Positions 7,350-17,558 are shown, numbered from the stretch's first letter. The stretch is 47,541 bases of DNA from Pseudomonas eutrophicaquae (GCF_023544715.1 NZ_JAMJEZ010000017.1:1-47541); one strand, 5' to 3'. Made by a program: numbers and translations. Notes: generated from the letters alone by a model not told the origin.

Positions 7350-10300
7350 GCTGGAGTACGCCCGAGGCGGAACCACAGCGCATACAGCGCCGGCACGAAC
7401 AGCAGGGTGATCGCCGTGCCGGCCAGTACGCCACCGATCAGCACAAAGGCCAGCGGCCCCCAGAAGCTGTCCAGAGTCAGCGGGATAAAGGCCAGCGCCG
7501 CCGCCAAGGCGGTAAGCACTACCGGCCGGGCGCGGCGCACCGCGGCCTCCACCACCGCCGCGCGCGGCTCCATGCCCTCGGCCAGATGATCCTGCACCTG
7601 CTGGGTGAGGATCATGGTGTTACGCATCAGAATCCCCGCCAGACCAATCAGCCCGAGCAGCGCGACAAAGCCGAACGGCTGATCGAACAGCAGCAGCGCC
7701 AGCACCGCCCCGATCAGCCCCAGCGGCGCGGTGGCCACCACGATGAAGGTGCCGGAGAACGAGCGCATCTGCAGCATGATGAAGATCAGCATCAGCGCCA
7801 CCATCACCGGCTGCAGCTTCTGGATCGAGGCGTCGGCCTTGCCGGACTGCTCCAGCGAGCCGCCAATATCGATGCGATAACCCTCCGGCAGCCCGGCGCG
7901 CAGCGGCACCAGCGCCGCCCACACTGCCAGGGTCACATCCGGCGCCTGCGCGCCCTGAATATCCGCCTGCACCGACAGCGCACGCTCGCGGTTGTAGCGG
8001 CGAATCACAGGCTCTTCAAAGCGCACCTCAAGCGAGCCCAGCTGCGCCAGCGGCACCTTGCGGCCATCGCCGGTACGCACTTCGAGCTGCTCGGGCAGCA
8101 GCACGCCGTCCGTACCGCGCAGGCCGCGCGCCTGCACCTCGACGCTGCGAATATCCTGCCGCAACTGGGTCACCGGCACGCCATCGAGCTGGAACTGCAG
8201 CTGGCGGGACAGCTCGGCGGGCGTCAGGCCGATGCGCTGCAGCTGCTCGATGTCCAGCGCCAGATGCAGCACCGGCACCCGCGCATCCGCCTCCAGATGG
8301 GCATCCACGGCGTGGGGATTGGCCGCCATCGCCTCACGCACCTGATGGGCAATCTCGCGCAGGCGCTGCGGATCCGGGCCGACCACCCGGAAGCTCACCG
8401 GCCAGACCACCGGCGGGCCGAACAGCAGGCGGGTGACCCGCACCCGTGCCTCGGGGAACTCGCCGGCGGCGAGGCGCTGGGTCAGCGCGGCGATGATCCG
8501 ATCGCGGGCTTCCGCGTCCTGCCCAATGGCGATCAGCTTGGCGAACGCCGGATCCGGCAGCTCCGGGTTGGCGGAGATGAAAAAGCGCGGCGCGCCAGCG
8601 CCGACATAGGCCGAGAGGGTCTTCACCTCCGGCATCGCCGCGAGGATCTGCTCCAGCCGCCGCACAGTGGCATCGGTCTGGCCAATCGCGCTGCCCGGCG
8701 GCAGGTAGACGCTGATCAGCACCTCGCTGCGGTCGGAGCTGGGGAAGAACTGCTTTTGCACCAGCTGGGCCATGCCCAGCATCGCCAGCAGCAACAGGCC
8801 CAGCGTGCCGAACACCACGCGCTTGCGCCCGTGTACGCAGCGCTCGATCAGCACCCGCAAGCGCCGGTAACCGGGGCTCTGGTACAGATCGCCATGCGCA
8901 TGGGGCTTGAGGGCTGCGGGCAGCAGGCGCACGCCCAGGTACGGCGTGAAGGTCACCGCCACCAGCCAGGAGACCAGCAGCGCGTAAGCCAGCACCCAGA
9001 AGATATTGCCGGCGTACTCCCCGACCCCCGACTCGGCAAAGCCGATCGGCACAAAGCCGGCCACCGTGACCAACGTGCCAAACAGCATCGGCGCGGCGGT
9101 GACGTTCCAGGCGTGGGTGGCGGCGCGTACCCGGTCCCAGCCCTCCTCGATCTTCACGATCATCATCTCGATGGCGATGATCGCATCGTCCACTAACAGC
9201 CCGAGGGCAATGATCAGCGCGCCGAGGGTGATGCGGTCGAGGTTGACGCCGGTCAGCTTCATCAGCAGGAAGGTCAGGCCAAGAGTCAGCGGTACGGCAA
9301 TCCCTACCACCAGCCCGGCGCGCAGGCCGATGGCCAGCACGCTGACGCCCATCACCACCAGCACCGCGACCAAGAACTTGACCTGAAACAGATCGACCGC
9401 CGCCGAGATCGCCTCGGTTTGGTTGGTCAGCGCCCGCAGGTGCATGCCAAGCGGCAGGCGCGCCTGTTCGCGGGTCATGAACTCGGCCAGTCGCTCGCCA
9501 AATGCCAGGCCATTCTCGCCGCGGCGCATCACCACACCCAGCAGCAGCGCATCCTCGCCGCGGGCGCGCACCAGGTAGCTGGGCGGGTCTTCGTAGCCGC
9601 GGCGCACCGTGGCCAGATCACTCAGGCGCAGCAGGCGCTCGCCGATGCGCAGCGGCACGGCGGCCAGCCGCTCAGGGTCGGCCAGATCGCTGTCCAGGCG
9701 CAGGTAGGCGCGCGGTCCGGCCAGCTCCAGCTGCCCGGCGGGCAGCAGGCGGTTGTGGGCATCGATGGCAGCGAACACCTGCTCGGCGCTGATGCCGAGG
9801 TTATTGAGCCGTGCCAGATCGAACTCTAGCTGCACCCGCTCGCTGCGCTCACCGAGTAGCAGCGCCTTGTGCAGCCCCTCGACGCGCTGCAGGCGATCGC
9901 GGATCGCCTCGGCCTCGCGGGTCAGCTCGCGCATCGGCAGCCCCGGCGCGCTGAGGGCCAAGAGCGAGAAATACACATCGGAGAAATCATCATTGACCAG
10001 CGGCCCGATCACCCCGTCCGGCAGGCGCGGCATCTCGTCAAGCATGCGCTTGCGCACCTCGTAGAACAGCTCGGGCACCTTCTCGCTGGGGGTGAAGTCC
10101 TCGAACTCCACCTGCAGATCAGCACGCCCGGCGCGCACCGTGGTGTCGATGCGGTAGAGGTATTCGACTTCCTGAATGCGCTTTTCCAGCCGATCGACCA
10201 CCTGCGTCTGCAGCTGCTCGGCACTCGCCCCCGGCCACAGCGCCGAAACCACCATGACCCGCACGGTAAACGCCGGATCCTCGGCACGCCCGAGCGCGAG

Positions 10301-10396
10301 GAAGGCGTAGCTGCCGGCGAGGATCGACAGCAGCAGGAAGAACAGCGACAGCGCCCGCTCACGCACCGCCAGCGCTGACAAGTTGGGGAAACTCAT
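7334..10396 (-). CDS. RND efflux transporter, inner-membrane pump subunit
   Basis: A 1020-residue resistance-nodulation-division permease, which uses the proton gradient to drive export of hydrophobic or amphiphilic compounds through a tripartite envelope complex. It shows the duplicated RND layout: TM1 at about 12-34, a large periplasmic loop, a TM bundle from ~340, a second loop after ~560 and a final TM bundle from ~850. The proton-relay pair D403-D404 lies in GLLVDDAIIAIE, the pattern of drug-type rather than metal-type pumps (which have DGAVV). It follows its adaptor gene with a four-base ATGA overlap. No outer-membrane TolC-type gene is nearby, so it presumably borrows one. The substrate cannot be read from sequence. 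Confidence 0.92.
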   Translation of the reverse strand: MSFPNLSALAVRERALSLFFLLLSILAGSYAFLALGRAEDPAFTVRVMVVSALWPGASAEQLQTQVVDRLEKRIQEVEYLYRIDTTVRAGRADLQVEFEDFTPSEKVPELFYEVRKRMLDEMPRLPDGVIGPLVNDDFSDVYFSLLALSAPGLPMRELTREAEAIRDRLQRVEGLHKALLLGERSERVQLEFDLARLNNLGISAEQVFAAIDAHNRLLPAGQLELAGPRAYLRLDSDLADPERLAAVPLRIGERLLRLSDLATVRRGYEDPPSYLVRARGEDALLLGVVMRRGENGLAFGERLAEFMTREQARLPLGMHLRALTNQTEAISAAVDLFQVKFLVAVLVVMGVSVLAIGLRAGLVVGIAVPLTLGLTFLLMKLTGVNLDRITLGALIIALGLLVDDAIIAIEMMIVKIEEGWDRVRAATHAWNVTAAPMLFGTLVTVAGFVPIGFAESGVGEYAGNIFWVLAYALLVSWLVAVTFTPYLGVRLLPAALKPHAHGDLYQSPGYRRLRVLIERCVHGRKRVVFGTLGLLLLAMLGMAQLVQKQFFPSSDRSEVLISVYLPPGSAIGQTDATVRRLEQILAAMPEVKTLSAYVGAGAPRFFISANPELPDPAFAKLIAIGQDAEARDRIIAALTQRLAAGEFPEARVRVTRLLFGPPVVWPVSFRVVGPDPQRLREIAHQVREAMAANPHAVDAHLEADARVPVLHLALDIEQLQRIGLTPAELSRQLQFQLDGVPVTQLRQDIRSVEVQARGLRGTDGVLLPEQLEVRTGDGRKVPLAQLGSLEVRFEEPVIRRYNRERALSVQADIQGAQAPDVTLAVWAALVPLRAGLPEGYRIDIGGSLEQSGKADASIQKLQPVMVALMLIFIMLQMRSFSGTFIVVATAPLGLIGAVLALLLFDQPFGFVALLGLIGLAGILMRNTMILTQQVQDHLAEGMEPRAAVVEAAVRRARPVVLTALAAALAFIPLTLDSFWGPLAFVLIGGVLAGTAITLLFVPALYALWFRLGRTPAQATK

Positions 10397-11451
10397 CGGC
10401 TGCGCTCCTGTACCGCAAGACCCGGGCTCAGCAGGTGGGTGCCCAAGGCGATGATCCGCGCACCGGGCGCCAGCGGAGCGCGGATTCGTGCGTGTTCTGC
10501 CTCAAGAGCCAGCACCTCGACGGCCAGCGGCGTGGCGCGGCCCTCGATCACCTGCCAGACCTGCGCCCCCTGCCCGCGCTCATCCAGCGCGCCCAGCGGC
10601 ACCCGCAGCGTCGCCGCCTCGTTGGCGCCAGCGGGCGCCTGCTGCAGCCGCACCTGCACCACGCTGCCAAGTGCCGGCAGCAGGGCCGGATCCTCGATCC
10701 GATAGCGGGCGCGCCAGCTGCGGCTTTGTGCATCAGCCGCCCCGGCGATCTCGCGCAGGGTCAGTGCGGTACGGCCCTCGGCCAGCAGCAGCTCGCCGCG
10801 CACCGGCGGGTGATCGCCTTCCGGCAGGAACACCTCGACCTCCCGCTCGCCAGCAACCGCCAGCTCCGCCACTGGCTCGCCGGCGGCCACCACCTGCCCG
10901 GGCTCGGCATGCAGTTCGATCAGCACCCCCGCCTCAGCGGCCTGCAACGTGGCGTAACCCAGTGCATTGCCCGCCTCGCGATAGGCAGCCTGAGCGGCGC
11001 GCCGCCGCGCCTGCGCCTCGCGGGTGGCGCGCTCGGCCAGCTCCAGCGCCTGCAGGCTGACCGCGCCCTCCCCCTGCAGACTGCGCAAACGCTGCAGGTC
11101 GCGCTGCTGCAGCTCCAGCGCCCGGCTGGCGGCCGACTGCTCGGCCTCGGCGGCCTGCAGGCGCTGACGCAGGTCACGCGGGTCGAGTTGCAGCAGGCGC
11201 TGACCGGGCTTGACCACCTGCCCGGCGTCCACCCAGCGCTCCAGCACCCGACCACCGACCTGAAAAGCCAGCGGCACCTGCCGACGGGCCTGCACGGTGG
11301 CTGAATAGAGGCGGCTGGCCTCGCCCTCGGCCTCCACCGCCACGGTCAGCACCCAGGGCGCGGCAGCGGATCGTGGATCGGACGAATCTTCGCCGGAACA
11401 GCCGGCGAGCAGGAGCGCAAGCAGCGCGGCGATCAGCACCTTGCCGGACAT
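10393..11451 (-). CDS. RND periplasmic adaptor (membrane fusion) lipoprotein
   Basis: The adaptor links the RND pump to an outer-membrane channel. The 352-residue protein starts with a lipoprotein signal ending in LLAGC, so C18 is the predicted lipidated residue anchoring it to the inner membrane. The body shows a lipoyl-like half near 60-85 ([24 protein letters not shown]), a long alpha-hairpin rich in Q, A, E and R (about 90-150), the second lipoyl half ([15 protein letters not shown]), and a beta-barrel region. It is the first gene of a two-gene operon, with four bases overlapping the pump gene. Confidence 0.9.
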   Translation of the reverse strand: MSGKVLIAALLALLLAGCSGEDSSDPRSAAAPWVLTVAVEAEGEASRLYSATVQARRQVPLAFQVGGRVLERWVDAGQVVKPGQRLLQLDPRDLRQRLQAAEAEQSAASRALELQQRDLQRLRSLQGEGAVSLQALELAERATREAQARRRAAQAAYREAGNALGYATLQAAEAGVLIELHAEPGQVVAAGEPVAELAVAGEREVEVFLPEGDHPPVRGELLLAEGRTALTLREIAGAADAQSRSWRARYRIEDPALLPALGSVVQVRLQQAPAGANEAATLRVPLGALDERGQGAQVWQVIEGRATPLAVEVLALEAEHARIRAPLAPGARIIALGTHLLSPGLAVQERSR

Positions 11452-11487
11452 GGCAGATTCCCTGTGGGTGACGATGAATGGGCGCCG

Positions 11488-11493
11488 ATTCTA
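11488..11493 (-). promoter_or_regulatory. Candidate -10 box for the RND operon
   Basis: On the minus strand TAGAAT (plus-strand ATTCTA at 11488-11493) lies about 36 bases upstream of the adaptor start. The context GGGTAGAATCG resembles many Pseudomonas promoters, but no clear -35 is visible. I see no obvious operator palindrome, and no regulator gene is adjacent. Confidence 0.35.
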
Positions 11494-11525
11494 CCCGAAG
11501 CAGGGCGGCTTTCCCGCATCGGCGT

Positions 11526-11555
11526 TTGCCGCTGGCCGGGGCGGTCTGCTAGTGT
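11526..11555 (+). promoter_or_regulatory. Candidate promoter for xseB-ispA
   Basis: TTGCCG at 11526-11531 and TAGTGT at 11550-11555 are separated by 18 bases, about 33 bases before the xseB start codon. Confidence 0.35.
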
Positions 11556-11587
11556 CGCGGCGTTTTTTCTGCGCCGAGAGTGCTGTC

Positions 11588-11830
11588 ATGGCCCGCAAGC
11601 AAACCCCCGACTTCGAGCAGTCCCTCAGTGAGCTGCAAACCCTGGTCGAGCGCCTGGAAAGCGGCACGCTGTCGCTGGAAGAATCGCTCGGCGCCTTCGA
11701 GCAGGGCATCCGTCTGACCCGCGACTGCCAGGCCGCCCTCAGCCAAGCGGAACAGAAGGTGCAGCTGCTGCTCGGCGAGGGGGAAAACCTGCGCCGCGTG
11801 CCATTCAGCAGCGAGGAGCCAAGCGCGTGA
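11588..11830 (+). CDS. xseB: Exodeoxyribonuclease VII small subunit
   Basis: XseB binds in several copies to the XseA catalytic subunit to form exonuclease VII, which degrades single-stranded DNA during repair. The 80-residue protein has the usual two-helix hairpin: [26 protein letters not shown], then [22 protein letters not shown]. Length is standard. The start at 11588 gives the conserved short N-terminus; an upstream open extension has no family support. The gene overlaps ispA by four bases (GTGA), as in other pseudomonads. xseA is not in the window. Confidence 0.95.
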   Translation: MARKQTPDFEQSLSELQTLVERLESGTLSLEESLGAFEQGIRLTRDCQAALSQAEQKVQLLLGEGENLRRVPFSSEEPSA

Positions 11831-12717
11831 ACCTTGCCGACTACCAGCGCGGCTGCCAGACCCGCGTCGATGCCGCCCTGGAGGCCCTGCTACAGGCGCC
11901 CTCTGCCGAGCTGAGCCACCTGTATGCGGCGATGCGCTACAGCGTGACCAACGGCGGCAAGCGGGTACGCCCGCTGCTGGCCTATGCCGCCTGTCAGGCG
12001 CTGGGCGGCGCGCCGGAGCGGGCCACTGCCGCCGCCTGTGCGCTGGAGCTGATCCATGCCTACTCGCTGGTGCATGACGATCTGCCGGCCATGGACGATG
12101 ACGACCTGCGCCGCGGCCTGCCCACCACCCACATTGCCTTCGACGAGGCCACCGCGATCCTCGCCGGCGACGGCCTGCAGGCGCTGGCCTTCGAGGTGCT
12201 CAGTGATCCGCGGCACAATCCGCTGGAAACCGAGGTGCGCCTGGCGATGATCAGCGTGCTGGCCCGCGCCGCAGGACCTGCCGGGATGGTCGGCGGACAG
12301 GCAATCGATCTGGGCGCGGTCGGCCACAAGCTCGATCAGGCGGCGCTGGAAACCATGCACCGCCACAAGACCGGCGCGCTGATCGAGGCCAGCGTGCAGC
12401 TCGGCGCCCTGGCCAGCGGCCACGCCACCGCCGCCTGCCGCGCGGCACTCGCCCGCTATGCCGCGGCCATCGGCCTAGCCTTTCAGGTGCAGGACGACAT
12501 CCTCGATGTCGACAGCGACAGCGCCACCCTTGGCAAGACCGCCGGCAAGGATCAGGCCAACGACAAGCCGACCTACCCGCAGCTGCTCGGCCTTGACGCC
12601 GCCCGCCACTATGCCCGGGCGCTGTGCGATCAGGCGCTAGAAGCCCTGGCCAGTTTTGATGCCCGCGCCGATGCCCTGCGCGCACTGGCCCGCTATATCG
12701 TCGAGCGCCAGCACTGA
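11827..12717 (+). CDS. ispA: Farnesyl diphosphate synthase (polyprenyl synthetase)
   Basis: IspA condenses isopentenyl diphosphate with dimethylallyl and geranyl diphosphate to make farnesyl diphosphate for quinones and undecaprenyl carriers. The 296-residue protein has the first aspartate-rich motif DDLPAMD at residues 84-90 and the second, DDILD, at 223-227, with the conserved GGKRVRPLL at 43-51. The start codon is GTG 11827 inside the xseB stop (GTGA), so translation is probably coupled. It precedes dxs, another enzyme of isoprenoid synthesis. Confidence 0.95.
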   Translation: MNLADYQRGCQTRVDAALEALLQAPSAELSHLYAAMRYSVTNGGKRVRPLLAYAACQALGGAPERATAAACALELIHAYSLVHDDLPAMDDDDLRRGLPTTHIAFDEATAILAGDGLQALAFEVLSDPRHNPLETEVRLAMISVLARAAGPAGMVGGQAIDLGAVGHKLDQAALETMHRHKTGALIEASVQLGALASGHATAACRAALARYAAAIGLAFQVQDDILDVDSDSATLGKTAGKDQANDKPTYPQLLGLDAARHYARALCDQALEALASFDARADALRALARYIVERQH

Positions 12718-12784
12718 GCCCCCCAGCACTGAGGCACCCGCCGCGCCGCTGTGAGCGGCCACGCGGCTCGACCTTCGCCTTGCT

Positions 12785-12812
12785 TGGGCGCCTCGGTAGC
12801 TTCGGGTAAACT
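12785..12812 (+). promoter_or_regulatory. Possible promoter for dxs
   Basis: In the 131-base gap between ispA and dxs, TTGGGC (12785-12790) and TAAACT (12807-12812) are 16 bases apart, about 36 bases upstream of the dxs start. Neither hexamer is close to consensus. The gap also suggests that dxs is not strictly coupled to ispA. Confidence 0.3.
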
Positions 12813-12848
12813 CGCGACCCTCATTGTCCGACTGCCGAACCTGCCCCG

Positions 12849-14759
12849 ATGCCCAAGACGCTGCACGAGTTTCCCCGCCAGCGGCCTGACACGCCCCTGC
12901 TCGATCGCATCGACAGTCCCGCCGTGCTGCGCACCCTCAGCGAAGCCGAGCTGGACACCCTGGCCGACGAGCTGCGCCAGTACCTGCTCTACACGGTGGC
13001 ACGCACCGGTGGACACTTTGGTGCCGGCCTTGGCGTGGTCGAGCTGACCATCGCCCTGCACTACGTCTACCAGACCCCGGAGGACCGGCTGGTCTGGGAT
13101 GTCGGGCATCAGGCCTACCCCCACAAGATCCTCACCGGGCGCCGCGAGCAGATGGCCACCCTGCGCCAGAAGGACGGCCTGGCCGCCTTCCCGCGCCGCA
13201 GCGAGAGCGCGTACGACACCTTTGGCGTCGGCCACTCCAGCACCTCGATCAGCGCCGCACTGGGCATGGCCATCGCCCACCGCCTGCAGGGTAGCGAGCG
13301 ACGCAGCGTGGCGGTGATCGGCGATGGCGCGCTGACCGCCGGCATGGCCTTCGAGGCCCTCAATCACGCCTCGGAAGTCGGCGCCAACATGCTGGTGGTG
13401 CTCAACGACAACGACATGTCGATCTCCAAGAACGTCGGCGGACTGTCCAACTACCTGGCGAAGATCCTCTCCAGCAACACCTACGCCAGCATGCGCGAGG
13501 GCAGTAAGAAGATCCTCTCGCGCATCCCCGGCGCCTGGGAAATCGCCCGGCGCACCGAGGAACACGCCAAGGGCATGCTGGTACCCGGCACGCTGTTCGA
13601 GGAGCTGGGCTGGAACTACGTCGGCCCGATCGACGGCCACGACCTGCCGCTGCTGATCGCCACCCTCGGCAAGATGCGCAGCCACAAGGGCCCGCAGTTC
13701 CTGCATGTGGTGACCAAGAAGGGCAAGGGCTTTGCCCCGGCCGAGGCCGATCCGATCGGCTATCACGCCATCGGCAAGCTGGAAGTGGACGACCCGCAGC
13801 AGCCGCGCAAACCGAGCGGCCCCAAGTACGCCAGCGTGTTCGGCCAGTGGCTGTGCGACATGGCCGCCCAGGATGCGCGGCTGATCGGCATCACCCCGGC
13901 GATGAAGGAAGGCTCGGATCTGGTCGCCTTCGCCGAGCAGTACCCCGAGCGCTACTTTGATGTGGCGATTGCCGAGCAGCACGCGGTGACCCTCGCCGCC
14001 GGCCTCGCCTGCGAAGGCACCAAGCCGGTGGTGGCGATCTACTCGACCTTCCTGCAGCGCGCCTACGATCAGCTGATCCACGATGTGGCGGTGCAGGATC
14101 TGGACGTGCTGTTCGCCATCGACCGCGCCGGACTGGTCGGCGAGGACGGCCCGACCCATGCCGGCAGCTTCGACATCTCTTACCTGCGTTGCATCCCCGG
14201 CATGCTGGTCATGACCCCGAGCGATGAAAACGAGCTGCGCCTGCTGCTCTCCACCGGCTACCACTATCCGGGCCCGGCGGCGGTGCGCTACCCGCGCGGC
14301 AACGGCCCGAATGCGCCGATCAGCCCCGCGCTGGACGGCGTGGAAATCGGCAAGGGCGTGCTCCGCCGTCAGGGCCGCGGTGTGGCGCTGCTGGTGTTTG
14401 GCGTGCAGCTGGCCGCCGCGCTGGAGGTGGCCGAGCGGCTGGATGCCACGGTCGCCGACATGCGCTTCGTCAAGCCGCTGGACGAGGCGCTGGTCCGCCA
14501 GCTGGCCGAAACGCATGCTCTGCTGGTGACCCTCGAAGAAAACGCGGTGATGGGCGGCGCCGGCAGCGCGGTCGGTGAGTACCTGGCCCGCCTTGATCAG
14601 CGCGTCTCGCTGCTGCAGCTGGGCCTGCCGGATCACTACGTCGAGCACGCCAAACCAGCGCAGATGCTCGCCGAATGCGGCCTGGATGCGCCCGGCATCG
14701 AGGCGGCGATTCGCACCCGACTGGCCCAGCATGAATCCGGCTCATCGCCGGCGGCGTAA
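12849..14759 (+). CDS. dxs: 1-deoxy-D-xylulose-5-phosphate synthase
   Basis: Dxs joins pyruvate and glyceraldehyde 3-phosphate with thiamine diphosphate, the entry step of the MEP isoprenoid pathway; DXP also feeds thiamine and pyridoxal synthesis. The 636-residue protein has the usual three transketolase-like domains. Visible features are [13 protein letters not shown] (54-66), the thiamine-binding GDG at 158-160 with NDND near 186-189, and the catalytic glutamate E376 in [10 protein letters not shown]. The C-terminal domain contains [15 protein letters not shown]. Length and start (MPKTLHEFP) match pseudomonad enzymes. Confidence 0.97.
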   Translation: MPKTLHEFPRQRPDTPLLDRIDSPAVLRTLSEAELDTLADELRQYLLYTVARTGGHFGAGLGVVELTIALHYVYQTPEDRLVWDVGHQAYPHKILTGRREQMATLRQKDGLAAFPRRSESAYDTFGVGHSSTSISAALGMAIAHRLQGSERRSVAVIGDGALTAGMAFEALNHASEVGANMLVVLNDNDMSISKNVGGLSNYLAKILSSNTYASMREGSKKILSRIPGAWEIARRTEEHAKGMLVPGTLFEELGWNYVGPIDGHDLPLLIATLGKMRSHKGPQFLHVVTKKGKGFAPAEADPIGYHAIGKLEVDDPQQPRKPSGPKYASVFGQWLCDMAAQDARLIGITPAMKEGSDLVAFAEQYPERYFDVAIAEQHAVTLAAGLACEGTKPVVAIYSTFLQRAYDQLIHDVAVQDLDVLFAIDRAGLVGEDGPTHAGSFDISYLRCIPGMLVMTPSDENELRLLLSTGYHYPGPAAVRYPRGNGPNAPISPALDGVEIGKGVLRRQGRGVALLVFGVQLAAALEVAERLDATVADMRFVKPLDEALVRQLAETHALLVTLEENAVMGGAGSAVGEYLARLDQRVSLLQLGLPDHYVEHAKPAQMLAECGLDAPGIEAAIRTRLAQHESGSSPAA

Positions 14760-14780
14760 TCCTCACTTGAGCCCCCGGAC

Positions 14781-14805
14781 GGTGCCGTGCAGGATGCGCG
14801 GCACC
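14781..14805 (+). other. Ten-base-pair hairpin between dxs and btuB
   Basis: GGTGCCGTGC (14781-14790) pairs with GCGCGGCACC (14796-14805), with one G-T pair and a five-base loop. A smaller hairpin follows (14812-14825). There is no T-run, so it could be a Rho-dependent terminator structure or a leader element for btuB. The whole gap is only 87 bases, too short for a cobalamin riboswitch. Confidence 0.45.
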
Positions 14806-14846
14806 CGCTTCCCGGCCTGTGCCGGCCTGACCGTTGAGAAATTCCC

Positions 14847-16730
14847 ATGAAGATGTCCCGTCTGGCGCTGGCGATTGCCCTGCTGCCGAGCCTTGGCTGG
14901 GCGCAAGTGCCCAGCGACCTCGACCGGCAGCTCAAGCTGGCGGATCTGGTGATCACCGCCAACCGCCAAGCGCAGCCGCGCGAGCAGAGCAGCGCCCTGA
15001 CCCACGTCTTCACCCGCGCCGACATCGAGCGCCTGCAGGCCTCAAGCCTGGTTGATCTGCTCAACCGGGTGCCGGGCGTGCAGGTGCTGCAGAACGGTGG
15101 ACGCGGCAGCCTGAGCAGCCTGTCGATCCGCGGCACCCGCAGCGCGCAGAGTCTGGTATTGATCGATGGCCAGCGCGTGCTGGATGCCGCCAGCGGCATC
15201 GCCCAGCTGGAGGCCTTGAGCGTCGCGCAGATCGAGCGCATCGAAGTGCTGCGCGGCCCGCGCTCGGCGGTCTATGGCGCCGATGCCATCGGTGGCGTGG
15301 TGCAGATCTTCACCCGCCGCGCCGAGGGCACCGGGCTGCAGCCGAACCTGCGCCTCGCCTATGGCAATCGCGGCACCTGGGAGCGTTCGCTGGGTGTTGC
15401 CGGCGGTGATGCCGCCACCCGCTTCAGCCTGCAGGCCAGCGCCGACAGCACCCAGGGCATCGACCGCACGACGGCCTCCAGCCCCTCTGATCAGGACCGC
15501 GATGCTTGGCGCAACAACGCCTTCAGCCTCAACGTCAGCCACCGTTTCAGTGACCGACTCGCCGCCGGCGCCAGCGTGCTGGATCAGCGCGGTGAGAGCG
15601 AGTTCGACCTGAGCTTCGCGCAGCCCTACCCCTACAACGATTTTCAGGTCAGCAGCTACGCCGCCTACCTGGACGCACAAGTACACGAACGCTGGAACAG
15701 CCGCTTGGAGCTGGGCCACACCACCAATCGCAACGTCACCCGCGGCGATGGCTCGACCAGCAGCAGCCCATTCAACACCTACCGTGACAGTGTGGCGTGG
15801 CTCAACACCCTGGAGCTGGCCGACGGGCACAGCCTGCTGCTCGGCGCCGATGCCTATCAGGAAAGCCTGCACAGCGTCCCGCGCTATCAGCAGACCGAGC
15901 GGCGCAACCATGCCGGTCTGCTGCAATACCGCGTCACCGGCGAGCAACTGGGCGGCGAACTGGGCCTGCGCCACGACAAGAACAGCCAGTTCGGAAGCCA
16001 GAACACCCTCAACGCCGCCCTTAACCTGAACATCAGCGAGGCCCACGCCCTGACGCTCTCCTACGCCGAGGGCTTCCGCGCGCCCAGCTTCACCGATCTC
16101 TACTACCCCGACTCCTGCTTCCCGGGCTTTGGCTGCTTCACTTACGCCAACCCGGCGCTGCGCCCGGAGCAATCCAAAACCTATGAGCTGCAGTGGCGCG
16201 CCGAACTCGGCGAGCAGACGCGCCTGGAAGCGGCGATCTACCGCACCGACCTGCGCGATGCCATCGTCTTCAGCGGCATACCGCGCAATGTGCAGGCGGT
16301 GCGCATCAATGGCTTCGAGATGGGGCTGCAACAGGAGCTGTTCGGCTGGCAGAGCAGCGTGGCACTGAGCCTGATCGATCCGCGTGACCGCGATACCGGC
16401 CAGCAGCTCAGCCGCCGCGCCAAGCGCACGCTGAGCGTTGATCTGGACCGCCCGTTCGGCGCCTTCTCGATCGGAGCAGGCTGGCTGGCGGTCAGCCGCA
16501 GCTATGACGATGCCGCCACCCAGCGGGAGATCGACGGCTTCGGGCTGCTGAACGTGCGGGCCAGCTGGCAGGCGACCCCCTCGCTGCAGCTGGGCCTCAA
16601 AGTCGATAACCTGCTGGACAAGGCCTACGCGCGCGCCCTCTACGACCATGACTTCGATGGCCTGTACCACCCCTACCGCGAAGAGGGGCGCAGCGCGCTG
16701 TTCTCCGTGAGCTGGACGCCTCAGCCCTGA
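14847..16730 (+). CDS. btuB: TonB-dependent outer-membrane receptor, BtuB type (vitamin B12)
   Basis: A 627-residue outer-membrane receptor that would import cobalamin using TonB energy. It has a signal peptide (residues 1-19, cleavage after GWA), a TonB box DLVITANR at 33-40, a plug domain with SLSIRGTRSAQSLVLIDGQRV and RIEVLRGPRSAVYGADAIGGVVQIF, and a long beta-barrel. The short, BtuB-like plug and barrel length (about 600-630) and a BtuF-like gene end-to-end downstream support cobalamin as substrate. I see no B12 riboswitch before it. The final residues WTPQP lack the usual terminal aromatic. A related siderophore or cobinamide receptor is a lesser possibility. Confidence 0.85.
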   Translation: MKMSRLALAIALLPSLGWAQVPSDLDRQLKLADLVITANRQAQPREQSSALTHVFTRADIERLQASSLVDLLNRVPGVQVLQNGGRGSLSSLSIRGTRSAQSLVLIDGQRVLDAASGIAQLEALSVAQIERIEVLRGPRSAVYGADAIGGVVQIFTRRAEGTGLQPNLRLAYGNRGTWERSLGVAGGDAATRFSLQASADSTQGIDRTTASSPSDQDRDAWRNNAFSLNVSHRFSDRLAAGASVLDQRGESEFDLSFAQPYPYNDFQVSSYAAYLDAQVHERWNSRLELGHTTNRNVTRGDGSTSSSPFNTYRDSVAWLNTLELADGHSLLLGADAYQESLHSVPRYQQTERRNHAGLLQYRVTGEQLGGELGLRHDKNSQFGSQNTLNAALNLNISEAHALTLSYAEGFRAPSFTDLYYPDSCFPGFGCFTYANPALRPEQSKTYELQWRAELGEQTRLEAAIYRTDLRDAIVFSGIPRNVQAVRINGFEMGLQQELFGWQSSVALSLIDPRDRDTGQQLSRRAKRTLSVDLDRPFGAFSIGAGWLAVSRSYDDAATQREIDGFGLLNVRASWQATPSLQLGLKVDNLLDKAYARALYDHDFDGLYHPYREEGRSALFSVSWTPQP

Positions 16731-16742
16731 GGAACCCGGAAC

Positions 16743-17558
16743 TCAGCGCGCCCGCGCCAGCTGCGCACAAAGCTGGCGGGTCGCCGCCAGCATCTGGAAA
16801 CTCGGGCGCACCAGGCGGCTGTCCGGCACCGCCCAGACCTGCTGCGCCTGCACGGCGCGCAGGTGACTCCAGCGCTGCCAGTCGGTAGCCAGGTGCGCGT
16901 CACCGACCAGGATCACCTGCGGATCACGCGCCAGCACCGCCTCGACGCTCACCTGCGGCGCCGGCAGGCTCAGATCCTCGAACACGTTGCGCGCCCCGCA
17001 CAGGCGCAGCGCATCGCTGATGATCTGCCGCCCGCCCAGGGTGTACAGCGGGCGATCCCAGACCTGATAGAACACCGTCAGCGGCTCGGCGCGCGCATAG
17101 CGCGTCCGCAGCTCGGCAATTTCTGCACGCATGGTATGGGCCAGCCGCTCACCCGCCTCCGCCCGCCCGACCGCCCGGCCGATCACCGCCAGCTGGGTGG
17201 CCAGCTCGCTGAGGCTGTGGGGCTGGGTTTCGATCAGCGGGATGCCCAGCTCACGCAGCCGCGCATGCAGGGCCGGGCCCAGCCCATCGGGCCAGAGCAG
17301 GATCAGGTCCGGCTGCAGGGCCAGCAGGGCTTCGAGATTGAGCTGTCCCTGGCGCCCCAGCGAGGGCACATCGGCCAGCTCAGGCGGGCGCGGTCCGCCA
17401 TCGAGGATGCCGACCACCTGCTCGGCGGCGCCCAGCTCGATCATGATGTCGCTGAGCGAGGGTGCTGTGGTCACCACACGCCGCGCTGGCTGCGCAGCTA
17501 GCGCGGCGTGGCTCAGGGTCGCCAGCAACGCCAGCAGCAGGGCGATGCCGCGGCGCAT
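16743..17558 (-). CDS. btuF: Cobalamin-type ABC transporter substrate-binding protein (BtuF-like)
   Basis: A 271-residue periplasmic binding protein of the BtuF/FecB class. It has a signal peptide (residues 1-21, RRGIALLLALLATLSHA), then RRVVTTAPSLSDIMIELGAAEQVVGI, LQPDLILLWPDG, and the second lobe with QVWDRPLYTLGGRQIISDALRLCGARN, all typical of cobalamin-binding clade proteins. It converges with btuB with only 12 bases between. Its start overlaps the stop of the upstream membrane-protein gene by one base (TGATG), placing it in the ribA operon. No btuCD genes are in the window, so its permease must be elsewhere or shared. A heme or siderophore-binding protein is possible but less likely. Confidence 0.8.
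   Translation of the reverse strand: MRRGIALLLALLATLSHAALAAQPARRVVTTAPSLSDIMIELGAAEQVVGILDGGPRPPELADVPSLGRQGQLNLEALLALQPDLILLWPDGLGPALHARLRELGIPLIETQPHSLSELATQLAVIGRAVGRAEAGERLAHTMRAEIAELRTRYARAEPLTVFYQVWDRPLYTLGGRQIISDALRLCGARNVFEDLSLPAPQVSVEAVLARDPQVILVGDAHLATDWQRWSHLRAVQAQQVWAVPDSRLVRPSFQMLAATRQLCAQLARAR

Noticed and set aside
7586-9196. Long plus-strand open frame (536 codons) opposite the RND pump
   Set aside because: The translation is low-complexity, dominated by H, Q, R and G, as expected for the antisense of a GC-rich membrane gene.
7334-10396. Heavy-metal (CzcA-type) RND pump
   Set aside because: The transmembrane proton-relay motif is GLLVDDAIIAIE, typical of drug/amphiphile pumps, not DGAVV of metal pumps; substrate left open.
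14760-14846. Cobalamin riboswitch before btuB
   Set aside because: The gap is only 87 bases, and no B12-box-like GCCACTG or the conserved AdoCbl core is present; only two hairpins are.
15042-16670. Long minus-strand open frame (542 codons) opposite btuB
   Set aside because: Antisense shadow of the receptor; no start or domain support.
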